Source of the DNA: Alkalihalobacillus sp. AL-G | GTDB lineage: Bacteria > Bacillota > Bacilli > Bacillales > Fictibacillaceae | Direction of reading: 5' to 3' | DNA length: 64,000 nucleotides | NCBI RefSeq assembly: GCF_030643805.1 | Contig: NZ_CP094656.1 | Location: 3,782,001 to 3,846,000 of the forward strand | Shown here: positions 51,565 through 61,252 of the stretch, piece after piece | How positions within the stretch are numbered: position 1 is the stretch's first letter | Layout of the letters: each line of letters starts with the position of its first letter | Program-made: the position numbers and the translations under genes | Notes under the pieces: generated by a model | Told to the model about the DNA's origin: nothing | What the model saw: the letters and a program-made list of their open reading frames with translations, nothing else | Database searches by the model: none

Positions 51565-51590
51565 AAGAGCAGCCGATTGAAGCTGCTCTT
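51565..51590 (-). terminator. Terminator of the hom-thrC-thrB operon
   Basis: AAGAGCAGC pairs perfectly with GCTGCTCTT; TTTTGCG follows on the minus strand. Confidence 0.8.
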
Positions 51591-51670
51591 CCAAATCATT
51601 TTTCACATCTTCCTTCATTTCTCCCTCTTCTAGGTCCCAAAGCGTGTTTCCTGATACAGCTTTCCTTCCT

Positions 51671-52591
51671 TCAACTTAGCTCTCCCTGGAAATACATAGT
51701 CTCTGTCGTCATCCCCTTGTTGTCTATGGATATGATCTGAACAGACATATCGGGAAAGGATTGGTACATTTGACGATACAGCCATTCAGCCTTCGTTTCT
51801 TCTGCAAAGCAAGCAATCGTTGAACCCGCTCCGCTTAACGCGACACCAAAAGCACCATTTCGTTCCGCTATCCGCTCAACCAATTCATAATGCGGAAGCA
51901 ACGGCTTTCGGTAAGGTTGATGGTATCGATCTCCTTTCATCATTTTTCCGGCCAGCTGCCAGTCTTGCTTCAGTAATGCTGCAATGAGAACGTTCGATAC
52001 ACCCCCTGCCTTCACTGCCTCAGAAAAACTTAACCGTTCCGGAAGCACTTCCCGGGCCTTTTCTGTTTTTAGCTCTTCTTCAGGCGAAACCGTTACGACG
52101 CAAATTGGCAGTTCATCAATTGGCAATAACTCTATTCCTTCATCCGTCTCACAACTTACTACCAGCCCGCCATATAGTGAAGCGCCGACATTGTCAGAAT
52201 GGCCTTCATAGTGCGTTGCTAGTTCAAGCTTGCTTTTTTGTGAAAGCCCTAAGTTCCCCACTACATCCGCTAATTCGATGCCAGCCACAATAGCTGCAGC
52301 GCTCGAACCAAGTCCCCGCGCTAAGGGGATATCGCTTTTCACTTGGATTGAACACGGTGCGAGGTCGACACCGAATGCTGTACATGTCTCGATCGCGATT
52401 CGTACGATGAAATTCCTCTCGTCTTTCGGAAAATCCTCTAAAGACGGTGAGAGAGCTGCCACTTCCCAAAGATGATGATGGGAAACATACAACGTTAAAT
52501 AGCGATTGAGTGCTAAACCGATCGAATCGAACCCCGGACCAAGATTTGCAGTACTGGCTGGTACAGTTATTTTCCAGCCCATATTGTTCAT
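51671..52591 (-). CDS. thrB: Homoserine kinase
   Basis: A 306-residue GHMP kinase that phosphorylates homoserine. [20 protein letters not shown] is the N-terminal family motif, [20 protein letters not shown] the ATP-binding loop, and [17 protein letters not shown] the C-terminal motif. Its ATG overlaps the thrC stop by four bases. It is the last gene of the threonine operon, the order seen in B. subtilis. Confidence 0.95.
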   Translation of the reverse strand: MNNMGWKITVPASTANLGPGFDSIGLALNRYLTLYVSHHHLWEVAALSPSLEDFPKDERNFIVRIAIETCTAFGVDLAPCSIQVKSDIPLARGLGSSAAAIVAGIELADVVGNLGLSQKSKLELATHYEGHSDNVGASLYGGLVVSCETDEGIELLPIDELPICVVTVSPEEELKTEKAREVLPERLSFSEAVKAGGVSNVLIAALLKQDWQLAGKMMKGDRYHQPYRKPLLPHYELVERIAERNGAFGVALSGAGSTIACFAEETKAEWLYRQMYQSFPDMSVQIISIDNKGMTTETMYFQGELS

Positions 52592-53652
52592 ACGCCGATC
52601 GTTCCTTTTATATACTCTGTTACCGCATACCGATCGTTCGGCAGCTTCACCGGTTGCACAGGACTCTCTGACATCGCTGTTACGGGATCCTTCAATCCAT
52701 TCCCGGTCAATACCAACACAATTCTTTCACCATGTTTCAGTTTATTTTCGGCATGTAGCTTTCGAATTCCGGCGAGGGAAGCACAGGAAGCCGGTTCTGC
52801 AAAGATCCCTTCCTTTGCCGCAAGCAGCTGATAAGCTTCGACAATTTCCTTGTCGCTCACCTTGTCAATATGGCCCGCTGACTCATTCAGCGCATTAAGG
52901 GCAAGATTCCAGCTCGCCGGGTTACCGATGCGTATCGCTGTAGCCAGCGTCTCGGGGTGTGGGAAGATGCGGTCATGAACAATTGCAGCCGCGCCTTCAG
53001 CTTCAAAGCCATACATTTTTGGCAACCCGAGCTCCTTCGCCTGATGGTATTCTTTAAACCCTTTCCAGTAAGCTGAAATGTTACCTGCATTTCCAACAGG
53101 GATGGCCAATATGTCCGGTGCTGCGTCAAGTTGTTCGCACACTTCAAAAGCTGCCGTTTTCTGCCCTTCTATCCGGTATGGATTCACTGAGTTGACGAGT
53201 GTCACTGATTCTTCCTCACTAATCGTCCTTACCAATTTCAACGCCTCATCAAAGTTCCCTTCAATCGAGATGATTTCAGCTCCGTACATGACCGCTTGCG
53301 CCAGCTTTCCCTGCGCGATTTTCCCATCTGGGATGACGACGATACACTTCATCCCTGCTCTTGCTGCATAAGCGGCTGCGGAGGCGGATGTATTCCCCGT
53401 CGAAGCACAAATGATGGTGTCGCTCCCTGTTTCTTTTGCTTTCGCTACAGCTAAAACCATCCCTCGATCCTTGAAGGAGCCAGTCGGATTCGCTCCCTCC
53501 ACCTTACCGTAAAGTTCTACTCCTAGTTCAGTCGAAAGCGATTCAAGCTTGATGAGGGGGGTATTCCCTTCATTCAAGCTCAGTTGTGGAGTCTCTTTTG
53601 TTACTGGCAAAAAAGATTGAAATCCTGACAGTAGACCGCCCCAACCATTCAT
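52588..53652 (-). CDS. thrC: Threonine synthase
   Basis: A 354-residue fold-type II PLP enzyme that makes threonine from O-phosphohomoserine. [20 protein letters not shown] holds the PLP Lys, [20 protein letters not shown] the phosphate-binding loop region, and [20 protein letters not shown] the glycine-rich loop. It overlaps hom upstream and thrB downstream by four bases each. Confidence 0.95.
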   Translation of the reverse strand: MNGWGGLLSGFQSFLPVTKETPQLSLNEGNTPLIKLESLSTELGVELYGKVEGANPTGSFKDRGMVLAVAKAKETGSDTIICASTGNTSASAAAYAARAGMKCIVVIPDGKIAQGKLAQAVMYGAEIISIEGNFDEALKLVRTISEEESVTLVNSVNPYRIEGQKTAAFEVCEQLDAAPDILAIPVGNAGNISAYWKGFKEYHQAKELGLPKMYGFEAEGAAAIVHDRIFPHPETLATAIRIGNPASWNLALNALNESAGHIDKVSDKEIVEAYQLLAAKEGIFAEPASCASLAGIRKLHAENKLKHGERIVLVLTGNGLKDPVTAMSESPVQPVKLPNDRYAVTEYIKGTIGV

Positions 53653-54947
53653 GAAGCGTTGCCTCCTTCTACGCGATATGTGCTTTTCACCTGGTAGACA
53701 GCCTCTAAATCTCTTAATTCCATGAGGATCGTTTCAAAATTCTTCAAAGATGCGCTATGCGTGACTATGACGATTTCTGCTTTTTTCTCTTTTTGAAGGG
53801 GATTTTGTAGTACTTTCTCGAAACTTGCTCCGTTACGGGAAAAAACAGATGTAATGTTCGAAAGTACGCCTACTTCATCCTCCACATGTAAACGAAGGAA
53901 ATATTTCGAGTATATTTCTCCGCTTTCTTTAAGATTTTTGGGAAATTGAGGGCTGACCGCACTTTGCCCGTTTACACCCAAGCGCATGTTCTTCATGACC
54001 TCTACTAAATCGGAAACGACCGCTGTCGCAGTAGGAAGGCCACCTGCCCCCGGTCCGTAGAACATCGTTTCCCCGACTGCTTCCCCATAAACATATACGG
54101 CATTGTATTCATCGTGAACAGAGGCTAATGGATGTGAATCCTCTAACAAAGTAGGCTGCACATTGACTTCTACGCGGTCAACTTCACGATGAGCATATCC
54201 GATCAGTTTCATCGTATAACCTAACTGTTTCGCATATTGCAGGTCATCTCCGGTAACCTCGGTGATTCCTTGGACCTTTACATCATCCAAATCAATATTC
54301 ATTGAAAAACCGAGTGTTGATAGAATTGCCATTTTACGGGCGGCATCAAGACCTCCCACATCTGCTGTAGGATCGGCTTCCGCATACCCGAGAGCTTGAG
54401 CCTCTGATAGGACATCATCAAAAGAACGCCCCTCTTTTGTCATCTTTGTCAAAATAAAGTTAGTTGTACCATTTACAATTCCCATCATCTTCGTAATTCG
54501 GTCTGACGCCAATCCATCTACTAAACTACGTAAAATCGGGATGCCTCCAGCCACGCTTGCCTCGTAAAACAGATCACATTCATTCTCAGCAGCAAGAGCC
54601 AATAATTCTGGGCCGTAGACCGCCATCAGATCCTTATTTGCGGTGACCACATGCTTCTTCTGTTGAAGCGCCTTGACTAAGTACCCTTTTGTTGTTTCTA
54701 TGTCCCCCATGACTTCTACGATGATGTCAATTTCAGGATCTAATAGAACGTCTTCCGGGTTAAGCGTTAATTTGGAGGGATCAACATCTACATCTCTGAC
54801 TTTGTTGACCTCTTGCACAAGAGCCTTTTTAATATTCACAGGGCATCCTATTTGATGCATCAGCTTGTCTTGATGACTTTCAATGACTTTGACAACCCCG
54901 CATCCGACTGTACCTAATCCTAATAAACCTATAGATATTGATTCCAT
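53649..54947 (-). CDS. hom: Homoserine dehydrogenase
   Basis: A 432-residue NADP-dependent oxidoreductase at the branch to threonine and methionine. The nucleotide-binding motif [16 protein letters not shown] is followed by the catalytic region [18 protein letters not shown] and [11 protein letters not shown]; a C-terminal ACT domain (about 350-425, [20 protein letters not shown]) gives feedback control. The ATG of MESISIG is preferred: GAAAGG precedes it, and a longer frame would begin at the promoter's -10 element. Confidence 0.95.
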   Translation of the reverse strand: MESISIGLLGLGTVGCGVVKVIESHQDKLMHQIGCPVNIKKALVQEVNKVRDVDVDPSKLTLNPEDVLLDPEIDIIVEVMGDIETTKGYLVKALQQKKHVVTANKDLMAVYGPELLALAAENECDLFYEASVAGGIPILRSLVDGLASDRITKMMGIVNGTTNFILTKMTKEGRSFDDVLSEAQALGYAEADPTADVGGLDAARKMAILSTLGFSMNIDLDDVKVQGITEVTGDDLQYAKQLGYTMKLIGYAHREVDRVEVNVQPTLLEDSHPLASVHDEYNAVYVYGEAVGETMFYGPGAGGLPTATAVVSDLVEVMKNMRLGVNGQSAVSPQFPKNLKESGEIYSKYFLRLHVEDEVGVLSNITSVFSRNGASFEKVLQNPLQKEKKAEIVIVTHSASLKNFETILMELRDLEAVYQVKSTYRVEGGNAS

Positions 54948-55005
54948 CCAACCAACCTTTCCTTCACATCCCTCATACACGGACATTTGTTTTTGTATAG
55001 TGGAC

Positions 55006-55034
55006 ATTATAAGTAAGACTATTACTTATTACAA
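55006..55034 (-). promoter_or_regulatory. Promoter of the hom-thrC-thrB operon
   Basis: On the minus strand TTGTAA and a perfect TATAAT are 17 bases apart, giving a leader of about 50 bases before hom. No T-box or other leader RNA fits into that length. Confidence 0.65.
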
Positions 55035-55512
55035 TAGGTGATTTCAATAGTTTCCTAATGTAAAGGCTTTCATCATAGCCATAGCAGCATTAAAAGAATT
55101 TTCATAAATCTGAACAATCAAGTGATTAGGATCCTGTTTCAACTGTTAAGCTTCTCTCGTAAGTGCAGTACCTGCTCATCCACAATCCCTTTATGAACAA
55201 GTTTCCCAACAACTGTAATATTTACCGGCATGATCATTTCATGCTACATCGATCGCATTGCCTATTTTCATCTTTTATCATGGTAGAGAGAAATGGTTCC
55301 TTCAGGCATTATTCGACAGGATTAGTCGTTTCAAAGGGCTTGATAACGGGAAATCTATAGTGTATGTTAAAGTTAGAATTTTCTGATAAAACCAAACATC
55401 TGCTCAGCCTTAAACTTCGAGCGAACGCTTCCATCCAACAATCAACAATCGCTACACTCGCATACTACCGAACAATATTGAAACAAACCAAATTAGAGGA
55501 AGGGGACATGCA
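55035..55512. other. Intergenic region between the divergent thr and ATP-grasp operons
   Basis: No gene or RNA is recognised. An 81-codon plus-strand frame runs into the next gene in another frame and looks spurious. The right edge holds GGAAGGGG, the ribosome site of the ATP-grasp gene. Confidence 0.4.
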
Positions 55513-56943
55513 ATGTTTAACACGTATAAAACTGAATCGTTTTTTGACGAAATGCTCCAGGAAAAAGGTAGGCCGAGAAAGCACTATCAGGTTTTACATG
55601 ACCGGCTGAGCTCCCTTCCCCCGGATGAACTCCAACATCGGCACGAAGCAGCTCAGCAAAATTTTCTTAGGCAAGGTATCACTTTTACCGTATACAACGA
55701 CCAGCAGGGATCGGAGCGTACCATTCCTTTTGATTTTATCCCGAATATCATTCCGAAACATGAATGGAGGCATCTCGAAAAGGGGCTGATCCAACGAGTA
55801 AAAGCCTTAAACCTTTTCTTAGATGACATTTATAATGACCAACAAATTTTAAAGGATGGAATGATTCCTCGCGATCTCGTTGTCACATGCAGCCACTTCT
55901 ACCCGCAAGCAACGAAAATCAAAGCCCCGCGCAGAAACCATGTATTTATGGCTGGGATTGACTTGATCAAGGATGAACAGGGTGAATTCCGTGTACTTGA
56001 GGATAATTTAAGAAACCCGTCAGGACTTTCTTATGTCTTTCAAAACCGTCATGTCATGCGGCAGATTTTCCCGGACTTTTTTCAGGACTATAACATACTC
56101 TCTCTTGAAGACCAGTTTACTCATATTCATGATGCACTATCATCGATTGCTCCGAACAATGCCCCCAACCCGAACATTGTGCTGCTTACACCAGGTGTCT
56201 ATAATTCCGCCTATTTCGATCACAGCTTCATTGCCCAGCAGCTCGGAATCGAACTCGTGGAAGGCCGGGATCTCCTTGTCCGGGACCGCACCGTTTATAT
56301 GAAAACGACGAGGGGATTGAAACGCGTCGATGTCATTTATCGCCGAATCGATGACGATTTTCTTGACCCACTGGAGTTCCTTCCTGACTCGATGCTTGGC
56401 GTTGCCGGGTTGATGGATGCCTACCGCGCTGGGAATGTCACGATCTGTAACGGCGTTGGAAACGGTATTGCCGATGACAAAGCGATCTATCATTACGTCC
56501 CAAGCATGATCCGCTATTACCTTGGCGAGGAGCCGCTGATTAAGAATGTAGAAACGTATTTCTTACGGGACCCGGAGCAACGGGATTATGTCCTAGCCAA
56601 CCTCGACAAGCTTGTTGTAAAACAAACCGATGCTTCCGGCGGGTACAACATGCTGATCGGCCCCCATGCAACAATTGAGGAACGTGATCGATTCCGTAAA
56701 AAGATCGAACAGGCTCCTGCTCATTTCATTGCCCAACCGGTCGTTCAGCTTTCGCGCCTTCCCGTGTTCCGTGGCGATCGATTTTCTGGCTGCCATATCG
56801 ACCTTCGTGCGTTCGTATTCAATGGTGAGCGTCCGCATGTGTTCCCAGGCGGACTGACACGAGTAGCTTTAAAGGAAGGGTCGCTCGTCGTCAACTCGTC
56901 TCAGGGCGGCGGCGCAAAGGATACGTGGGTTACGACCGATTAA
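55513..56943 (+). CDS. Circularly permuted ATP-grasp type 2 family protein
   Basis: A 476-residue protein of the DUF404/DUF407-type circularly permuted ATP-grasp family. FDEMLQEKGRPRKHYQVLHD, AGIDLIKDEQGEFRVLEDNL, LRNPSGLSYVFQNRHVMRQ and VVKQTDASGGYNMLIGPHAT are typical. Such enzymes are predicted to ligate amino acids or amines to carboxylates. It heads a three-gene operon with alpha-E and transglutaminase proteins, a conserved trio thought to make or process small peptides, although the product is unknown. GGAAGGGG lies seven bases before the ATG. Confidence 0.9.
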   Translation: MFNTYKTESFFDEMLQEKGRPRKHYQVLHDRLSSLPPDELQHRHEAAQQNFLRQGITFTVYNDQQGSERTIPFDFIPNIIPKHEWRHLEKGLIQRVKALNLFLDDIYNDQQILKDGMIPRDLVVTCSHFYPQATKIKAPRRNHVFMAGIDLIKDEQGEFRVLEDNLRNPSGLSYVFQNRHVMRQIFPDFFQDYNILSLEDQFTHIHDALSSIAPNNAPNPNIVLLTPGVYNSAYFDHSFIAQQLGIELVEGRDLLVRDRTVYMKTTRGLKRVDVIYRRIDDDFLDPLEFLPDSMLGVAGLMDAYRAGNVTICNGVGNGIADDKAIYHYVPSMIRYYLGEEPLIKNVETYFLRDPEQRDYVLANLDKLVVKQTDASGGYNMLIGPHATIEERDRFRKKIEQAPAHFIAQPVVQLSRLPVFRGDRFSGCHIDLRAFVFNGERPHVFPGGLTRVALKEGSLVVNSSQGGGAKDTWVTTD

Positions 56944-56961
56944 ATACGTGGAGGGATAAGG

Positions 56962-57903
56962 ATGTTAAGTCGAGTTTCCAATTCACTTTACTGGATGTCA
57001 CGCAATATTGAACGTGCTGAGAACACCGCTCGCCTGATCTCAGTTCGTCTGATCGGCAGTATCGAACATGAGGAAAACCATTGGGACGAACTTATTTCGA
57101 TCAGCGGAGCGAATGACGTTTTTGAGGAGCATTTTGAACGGTATGATGCGCATTCCGTTATGGATTTCATGTCGTTTTCAACGCACAATCCGAACTCGAT
57201 TCTTAATTGTATAAAATTAGCGCGAGAGGATGCCCGCGCGATCCGTGAAATCATTCCGCAAGAGTTTTGGGAGATGATCAATACATTCTACTGGGATGTC
57301 AGGCAATATAAACAAGAGAATTGGAACGTCGACACGATCGATCATTTTTATCAGATGATCATTCGGCAGTCTGCCCTGTTTCAAGGGATGGTCGAAGCAA
57401 CACTCTCCTTCGATGAAGCGTACCTTTTTATCAAGATGGCAAAATTCATTGAGCGTTCAGAGAAAACTGCTCGTATTTTGAATATTTATTATTACCGTTC
57501 CGAGGATCCTGACCATAATGACCCGTCCTTGTACCGGCATTGGTATGCAGTTCTGCAGTCGGTCAGCGGGCATGAGGCGTTTTTGAAAAAGCATCGCCCC
57601 TTTATCAACGGAGAGCGCGTAATTGAATTCTTACTGTTCGATGATGCGTTTCCACGCTCGATTCAATATTGCTTGGACCAAGTGTATGATGTGTTTCAGG
57701 AGCTTGAAAACGGGAAAATCGAGCACTACTCGGCAGAGCTGAACCAGTTGATCGCACACATGCGAAACCGGTTCCGGGAGATAACCCTTGTTGAAGTTCT
57801 GACCGAAGATATCCACCAATTTTTGCAGGACTTCCAGCAGGACTGCTTTAAGCTCGGCCGCCTCATCAATAAAACCTACTATTTAGGAGAAATCAAAGTA
57901 TGA
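56962..57903 (+). CDS. Alpha-E domain protein (DUF403)
   Basis: A 313-residue helical protein. MLSRVSNSLYWMSRNIERAE is the invariant opening of the alpha-E family, and AKFIERSEKTARILNIYYYR its internal repeat. The family has no established reaction and always accompanies circularly permuted ATP-grasp and transglutaminase-like genes. GGAGGGATAAGG precedes the ATG. It ends by overlapping the transglutaminase start by four bases. Confidence 0.9.
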   Translation: MLSRVSNSLYWMSRNIERAENTARLISVRLIGSIEHEENHWDELISISGANDVFEEHFERYDAHSVMDFMSFSTHNPNSILNCIKLAREDARAIREIIPQEFWEMINTFYWDVRQYKQENWNVDTIDHFYQMIIRQSALFQGMVEATLSFDEAYLFIKMAKFIERSEKTARILNIYYYRSEDPDHNDPSLYRHWYAVLQSVSGHEAFLKKHRPFINGERVIEFLLFDDAFPRSIQYCLDQVYDVFQELENGKIEHYSAELNQLIAHMRNRFREITLVEVLTEDIHQFLQDFQQDCFKLGRLINKTYYLGEIKV

Positions 57904-58766
57904 AATATAGGATCACACAGCATACACATTACTCATATGAACAACCAGTGAGCCAGAGCATCAATCAAATCCGCTTGAAACCGATCGATGATATGAAGCA
58001 GGAATGTCTCTGTTTTCAAAAGGAGATCAAGCCGGATGTCCCCTCTTATGTGCATTACGATTATTGGGGGAATCATGTCGAGACGTTTTATGCGTGGGAG
58101 GACCATGATCAGCTATTGATCACCACGACGTCAGAGGTGATCATCGATCCGCTTACGTTTGTCAGTTCACTCTCATTCAGCCCACAAATGCTTGAGGCGT
58201 TTTGCTCAGCAGGTTTTCAACAGAGATATGCCGAGTTTTTAACGAAAACGTATTACACAACGCTCGATGATGTGGCATGTGAACGGTTGACGTCACCTCT
58301 TTGGGATCAGGCGGCGAATCCTTTTGAGTATGTAAAATTGGTGAACGAGTACATATATGAGACGTTCACTTACAAGCCTGGGAGCACGACGGTTCAAACG
58401 ACAGCCGCTGAGATTCTTGAAAAAAAGGAAGGCGTTTGCCAGGATTATACGAATCTGATGCTGGCGTTATGCCGGTACCGCGGGATTCCTGCTCGTTATG
58501 TGAGCGGTTATTTATATATCGGGGAAAATTCGGCGATGCGCGGGGATGCTGCGACTCATGCCTGGGTTGAGGTGAAAATGCCTTCAGCAGGCTGGATCGG
58601 GTTTGATCCGACGAACAATGTGCTCGCAAAAGATCAGCATATCCGTGTTGCGGTCGGACGAGATTACGCTGACATTGTCCCGCTGAAAGGTGTGTACCAA
58701 GGCGGCGTTCAGCACCTTGATGTGAAGGTGAGCGTCTCTGCAATTGAGGAAAATGTGAATGCTTGA
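57900..58766 (+). CDS. Transglutaminase-like cysteine peptidase
   Basis: A 288-residue protein with the bacterial transglutaminase N-terminal region (about 1-85, MKYRITQHTHYSYEQPVSQS) and the transglutaminase core. The catalytic triad is visible: Cys180 in KEGVCQDYTNLML, His in DAATHAWVEVKMP, and Asp in GWIGFDPTNN. It is predicted to hydrolyse or transfer isopeptide or peptide bonds on the product of the ATP-grasp partner. It has no signal peptide and is likely cytoplasmic. Confidence 0.9.
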   Translation: MKYRITQHTHYSYEQPVSQSINQIRLKPIDDMKQECLCFQKEIKPDVPSYVHYDYWGNHVETFYAWEDHDQLLITTTSEVIIDPLTFVSSLSFSPQMLEAFCSAGFQQRYAEFLTKTYYTTLDDVACERLTSPLWDQAANPFEYVKLVNEYIYETFTYKPGSTTVQTTAAEILEKKEGVCQDYTNLMLALCRYRGIPARYVSGYLYIGENSAMRGDAATHAWVEVKMPSAGWIGFDPTNNVLAKDQHIRVAVGRDYADIVPLKGVYQGGVQHLDVKVSVSAIEENVNA

Positions 58767-58784
58767 GTTGGGGGTTAGTGGAAG

Positions 58785-59309
58785 TCACTCATCGATATAC
58801 TGGATAACCTCATTTATGTAGGTGTCTAAAGGCCGCCCTGTATCAACGAAGAGGCACTTACTGTTCGTTGGCCGTATACTCTTATTGATCCATTCCTTAA
58901 ACAAACGTTCAGATGCGATTTGTTTGATCTGACTTTTCATCCGTTTACGGTTCTTCAGTCTCTTATCAATTACTGCTGAATCATTCAGGTGACACTCCAC
59001 ATATTTATAGTTCGCTCGATGCTTCTTAGAAAGATGTAAGCCCCTCTCCACTCCTTCTGTATAAAAACAGGGACTATCAAGGATGACACTATGACCTTGA
59101 GCCAAATGCGAGTCGATCAATGACCACTCGATATTGTAAGCAATTGGACCCGAAGCGCTAACGTCAAGATGGTTAGCTTCCATCGATTCCAATAAAGCAG
59201 ATTTTACTACATCGTGATCGATCACAATCGCATCTGTAAGTTTTGAGATTTGTCTTGCTAGCGTTGATTTTCCTGAACCCGGAAATCCTGACATTTGAAG
59301 AAAAAACAC
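58785..59309 (-). CDS. AAA_33-type P-loop kinase-like protein
   Basis: A 174-residue ATP-binding protein. MSGFPGSGKSTLARQISK is the Walker A region, AIVIDHDVVKSALLES and SVILDSPCFYTEGVERG follow, and ECHLNDSAVIDKRLKNRKR forms a lid-like segment. Related proteins phosphorylate small molecules or nucleic acid ends; the substrate is unknown. The frame is open far upstream, but the upstream part is the terminator and the antisense of the next gene; the best start is a GTG with GGTTGGTGG in front, five codons before MSGF. Confidence 0.78.
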   Translation of the reverse strand: MFFLQMSGFPGSGKSTLARQISKLTDAIVIDHDVVKSALLESMEANHLDVSASGPIAYNIEWSLIDSHLAQGHSVILDSPCFYTEGVERGLHLSKKHRANYKYVECHLNDSAVIDKRLKNRKRMKSQIKQIASERLFKEWINKSIRPTNSKCLFVDTGRPLDTYINEVIQYIDE

Positions 59310-59331
59310 GAAATCCACCAACCTAATAAAC

Positions 59332-59376
59332 AAAAAACACATGGAAATTTTCATCGTGAAAATCCATGTGTTTTTT
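59332..59376. terminator. Strong bidirectional terminator downstream of yvbH
   Basis: AAAAAACACATGGAAATTTTCA pairs almost perfectly with TGAAAATCCATGTGTTTTTT around TCG. It ends the minus-strand yvbH transcript, yet its 3' edge is only about 22 bases before the GTG of the next minus-strand gene. Confidence 0.85.
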
Positions 59377-59412
59377 TGTTGTGTATTGTAGTTCCCAAGA
59401 CTGGATTTTTGA

Positions 59413-60027
59413 TTAATTGTTGATGTAGCGTTCGAAAATCGAGCCGAAATCCTTGATGCTGTACTTATCCTTGTTGTCAACAAGCCATGCGAACGCTGTT
59501 TCGTTAATTTGCTTGAATTCATCCGATAGCTTGCTCTCTTCACTTCTGCTATTGCTGAGTGTTGATGAAGCATAATCGAGACTTTGGCGCGCATAGTTGA
59601 AGTATGTTTCATTGTCACGTGTGATTTCTGCAATTTTCAGTAATGCCTTGTATAAATCCTTCAATTCCTCGAGGTGCTGTTTATGTACATCGATGCTGTG
59701 GATCACTTCCCCCATCTTGAACTTGATTTCAACATCTCTATCCATCGTTCCCGCTGTTTCAAGCTCAACATTAGAAAATTTGTTATGGCGATAATCAAAA
59801 CGCCTTAGTGTACGTTTTTTACTGGCCGCACTTGTTCCGTCCACATGGATGAGCGCTTTGTTTGTGAAGCAGTATTCATCTGACTTTGACTTGATCAAAA
59901 AGTAAATTTTCTCGTCATCTTCATGCATTACGTAATCGTCAGAATCTACCTTATCGTAGTCTTGAGGTTTAATAACTTTCCCGACATCACTAATTCCGAG
60001 GACATCAGAGGCTACTTTACCAAACAT
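59413..60027 (-). CDS. yvbH: YvbH-like PH-domain protein
   Basis: A 204-residue cytoplasmic protein like B. subtilis YvbH (same length). A bacterial PH domain (about 30-115: IYFLIKSKSDEYCFTNKALI, ASKKRTLRRFDYRHNKFSNV) is followed by a helical YvbH extension (HKQHLEELKDLYKALLKIAE). The function is unknown. It is monocistronic with its own terminator. Confidence 0.85.
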   Translation of the reverse strand: MFGKVASDVLGISDVGKVIKPQDYDKVDSDDYVMHEDDEKIYFLIKSKSDEYCFTNKALIHVDGTSAASKKRTLRRFDYRHNKFSNVELETAGTMDRDVEIKFKMGEVIHSIDVHKQHLEELKDLYKALLKIAEITRDNETYFNYARQSLDYASSTLSNSRSEESKLSDEFKQINETAFAWLVDNKDKYSIKDFGSIFERYINN

Positions 60028-60111
60028 TCAATCAACCCTTTCCATTTAATTGGGATTTCCCTAAGATTATACCAGATTACTCCGTTTTTGTGTTTAAGAC
60101 AGACGGGTGCT

Positions 60112-60993
60112 CTACTGGATTTTTTTCATATAATTGAGGATTTCGAGATCGATGAGTCCTCGCTTTTGCTCACGTTCTTCAAAATTCTCACGGTGTACGA
60201 ACACTCGTAAGGCATCCTCAACCGCAACCTGTGTATGGTTTGCTTTTTGTTCGAGGAAACCTAGACGTTCGAGTTCATTAGCGAGCTCGCTGTACACGTC
60301 TCCCTTGATTTCTGCAATGCTTTCTTTTTTAGATGGTGAAAAATAAAGCTGGTGCAGATCATGGATGCGAATCAATTCTTTGATCGGTTCAGGATGGTCG
60401 TCGACCCGTAGATCAATAGCACGGTCATTAAACCCGCCATAGCCGCCTTCTTCTCTTACGATGAGAAGTGCAGCTGATTGCTTGCCTCGACTGTCTCCAC
60501 CAGCTTGCTGGCCGGCATCCAATGCTTTTAAAAGGCGCTCGGCGAGGGTTCCTTCTGTACGTTCGAACGTTTCGCCCATCGCATCTACAGTTTCTTGGCT
60601 CACGAGAATGTTACCCTGTGCTGCATTATGATGTCCTGTCCGTCCTCCAGCCCAGTCGTAACAGTCATTGCCTGTGAATGTAGCAGCATTTCCGTTTGCA
60701 TCCACAACCCCAACCTGACGGAGTTCACGTTCCTCATCTGGTTCAGTGAGCAGCTTGATCGTTTCTTCCGCTGTTTTTCCTGATGCCATATACTCGAGGC
60801 CTTGTGGACCATAAGACGTGTTCGCATAGGATTGCGTCGCGACAGCACCGATTCCAGCCTTCGCCCATGGCACTACCGACCCGACACCGATGAATTTGGA
60901 TTGAACGGCAATGCCAAGCTCTTCTGTTTTCGGGTCATAGCCGACAATCGAAAAGGTCGCAACAAGATCATTTGGTATTTTGCCAGTATACAT
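60112..60993 (-). CDS. DUF1028 family protein (Ntn-hydrolase-like)
   Basis: A 293-residue protein. ATFSIVGYDPKTEELGIAVQ, KFIGVGSVVPWAKAGIGAVA and TQSYANTSYGPQGLEYM form the DUF1028 signature; GNAATFTGNDCYDWAGG follows. The fold resembles Ntn hydrolases, and some members occur with ATP-grasp or peptidase genes, but the reaction is unknown. A C-terminal extension (about 215-293) carries a putative peptidoglycan-binding-like helical region. The ATG of MYTGK is preferred, with GAGAGGGAG nine bases upstream; six codons earlier another ATG overlaps that site. Confidence 0.85.
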   Translation of the reverse strand: MYTGKIPNDLVATFSIVGYDPKTEELGIAVQSKFIGVGSVVPWAKAGIGAVATQSYANTSYGPQGLEYMASGKTAEETIKLLTEPDEERELRQVGVVDANGNAATFTGNDCYDWAGGRTGHHNAAQGNILVSQETVDAMGETFERTEGTLAERLLKALDAGQQAGGDSRGKQSAALLIVREEGGYGGFNDRAIDLRVDDHPEPIKELIRIHDLHQLYFSPSKKESIAEIKGDVYSELANELERLGFLEQKANHTQVAVEDALRVFVHRENFEEREQKRGLIDLEILNYMKKIQ

Positions 60994-61252
60994 GAAATCT
61001 CTCCCTCTCATTACATTTAAACTATTATCCTTTTAACTTCTTTAACAATTGACAATTTCCTGCTTGATAAGTCGACAAACTTCGGGCGGTGCCTGTCACT
61101 TTTCGATTGGTAACGGAGGCTTTTGTCATATATTCGGGATAAAAAGTATAGGACTTTTGAAAGGGTTTTCAGAAACTTTGTTGAATTCTAACTATAAGAT
61201 TAGTAGTAAAACTATTAGTCTGAAAGTATTACATATCTTGGGAGGGATTTTG

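Noticed and set aside
54948-55512. T-box or amino-acid riboswitch before hom
   Set aside because: A good promoter lies only about 50 bases before hom, leaving no room, and no T-box sequence is visible.
55364-55609. 81-codon frame before the ATP-grasp gene
   Set aside because: Overlaps the well-supported gene in another frame and has no homology or ribosome site.
58785-59633. 282-residue version of the AAA_33 protein
   Set aside because: The extra N terminus is the antisense of yvbH plus the terminator hairpin; the GTG with GGTTGGTGG gives a normal kinase N terminus.
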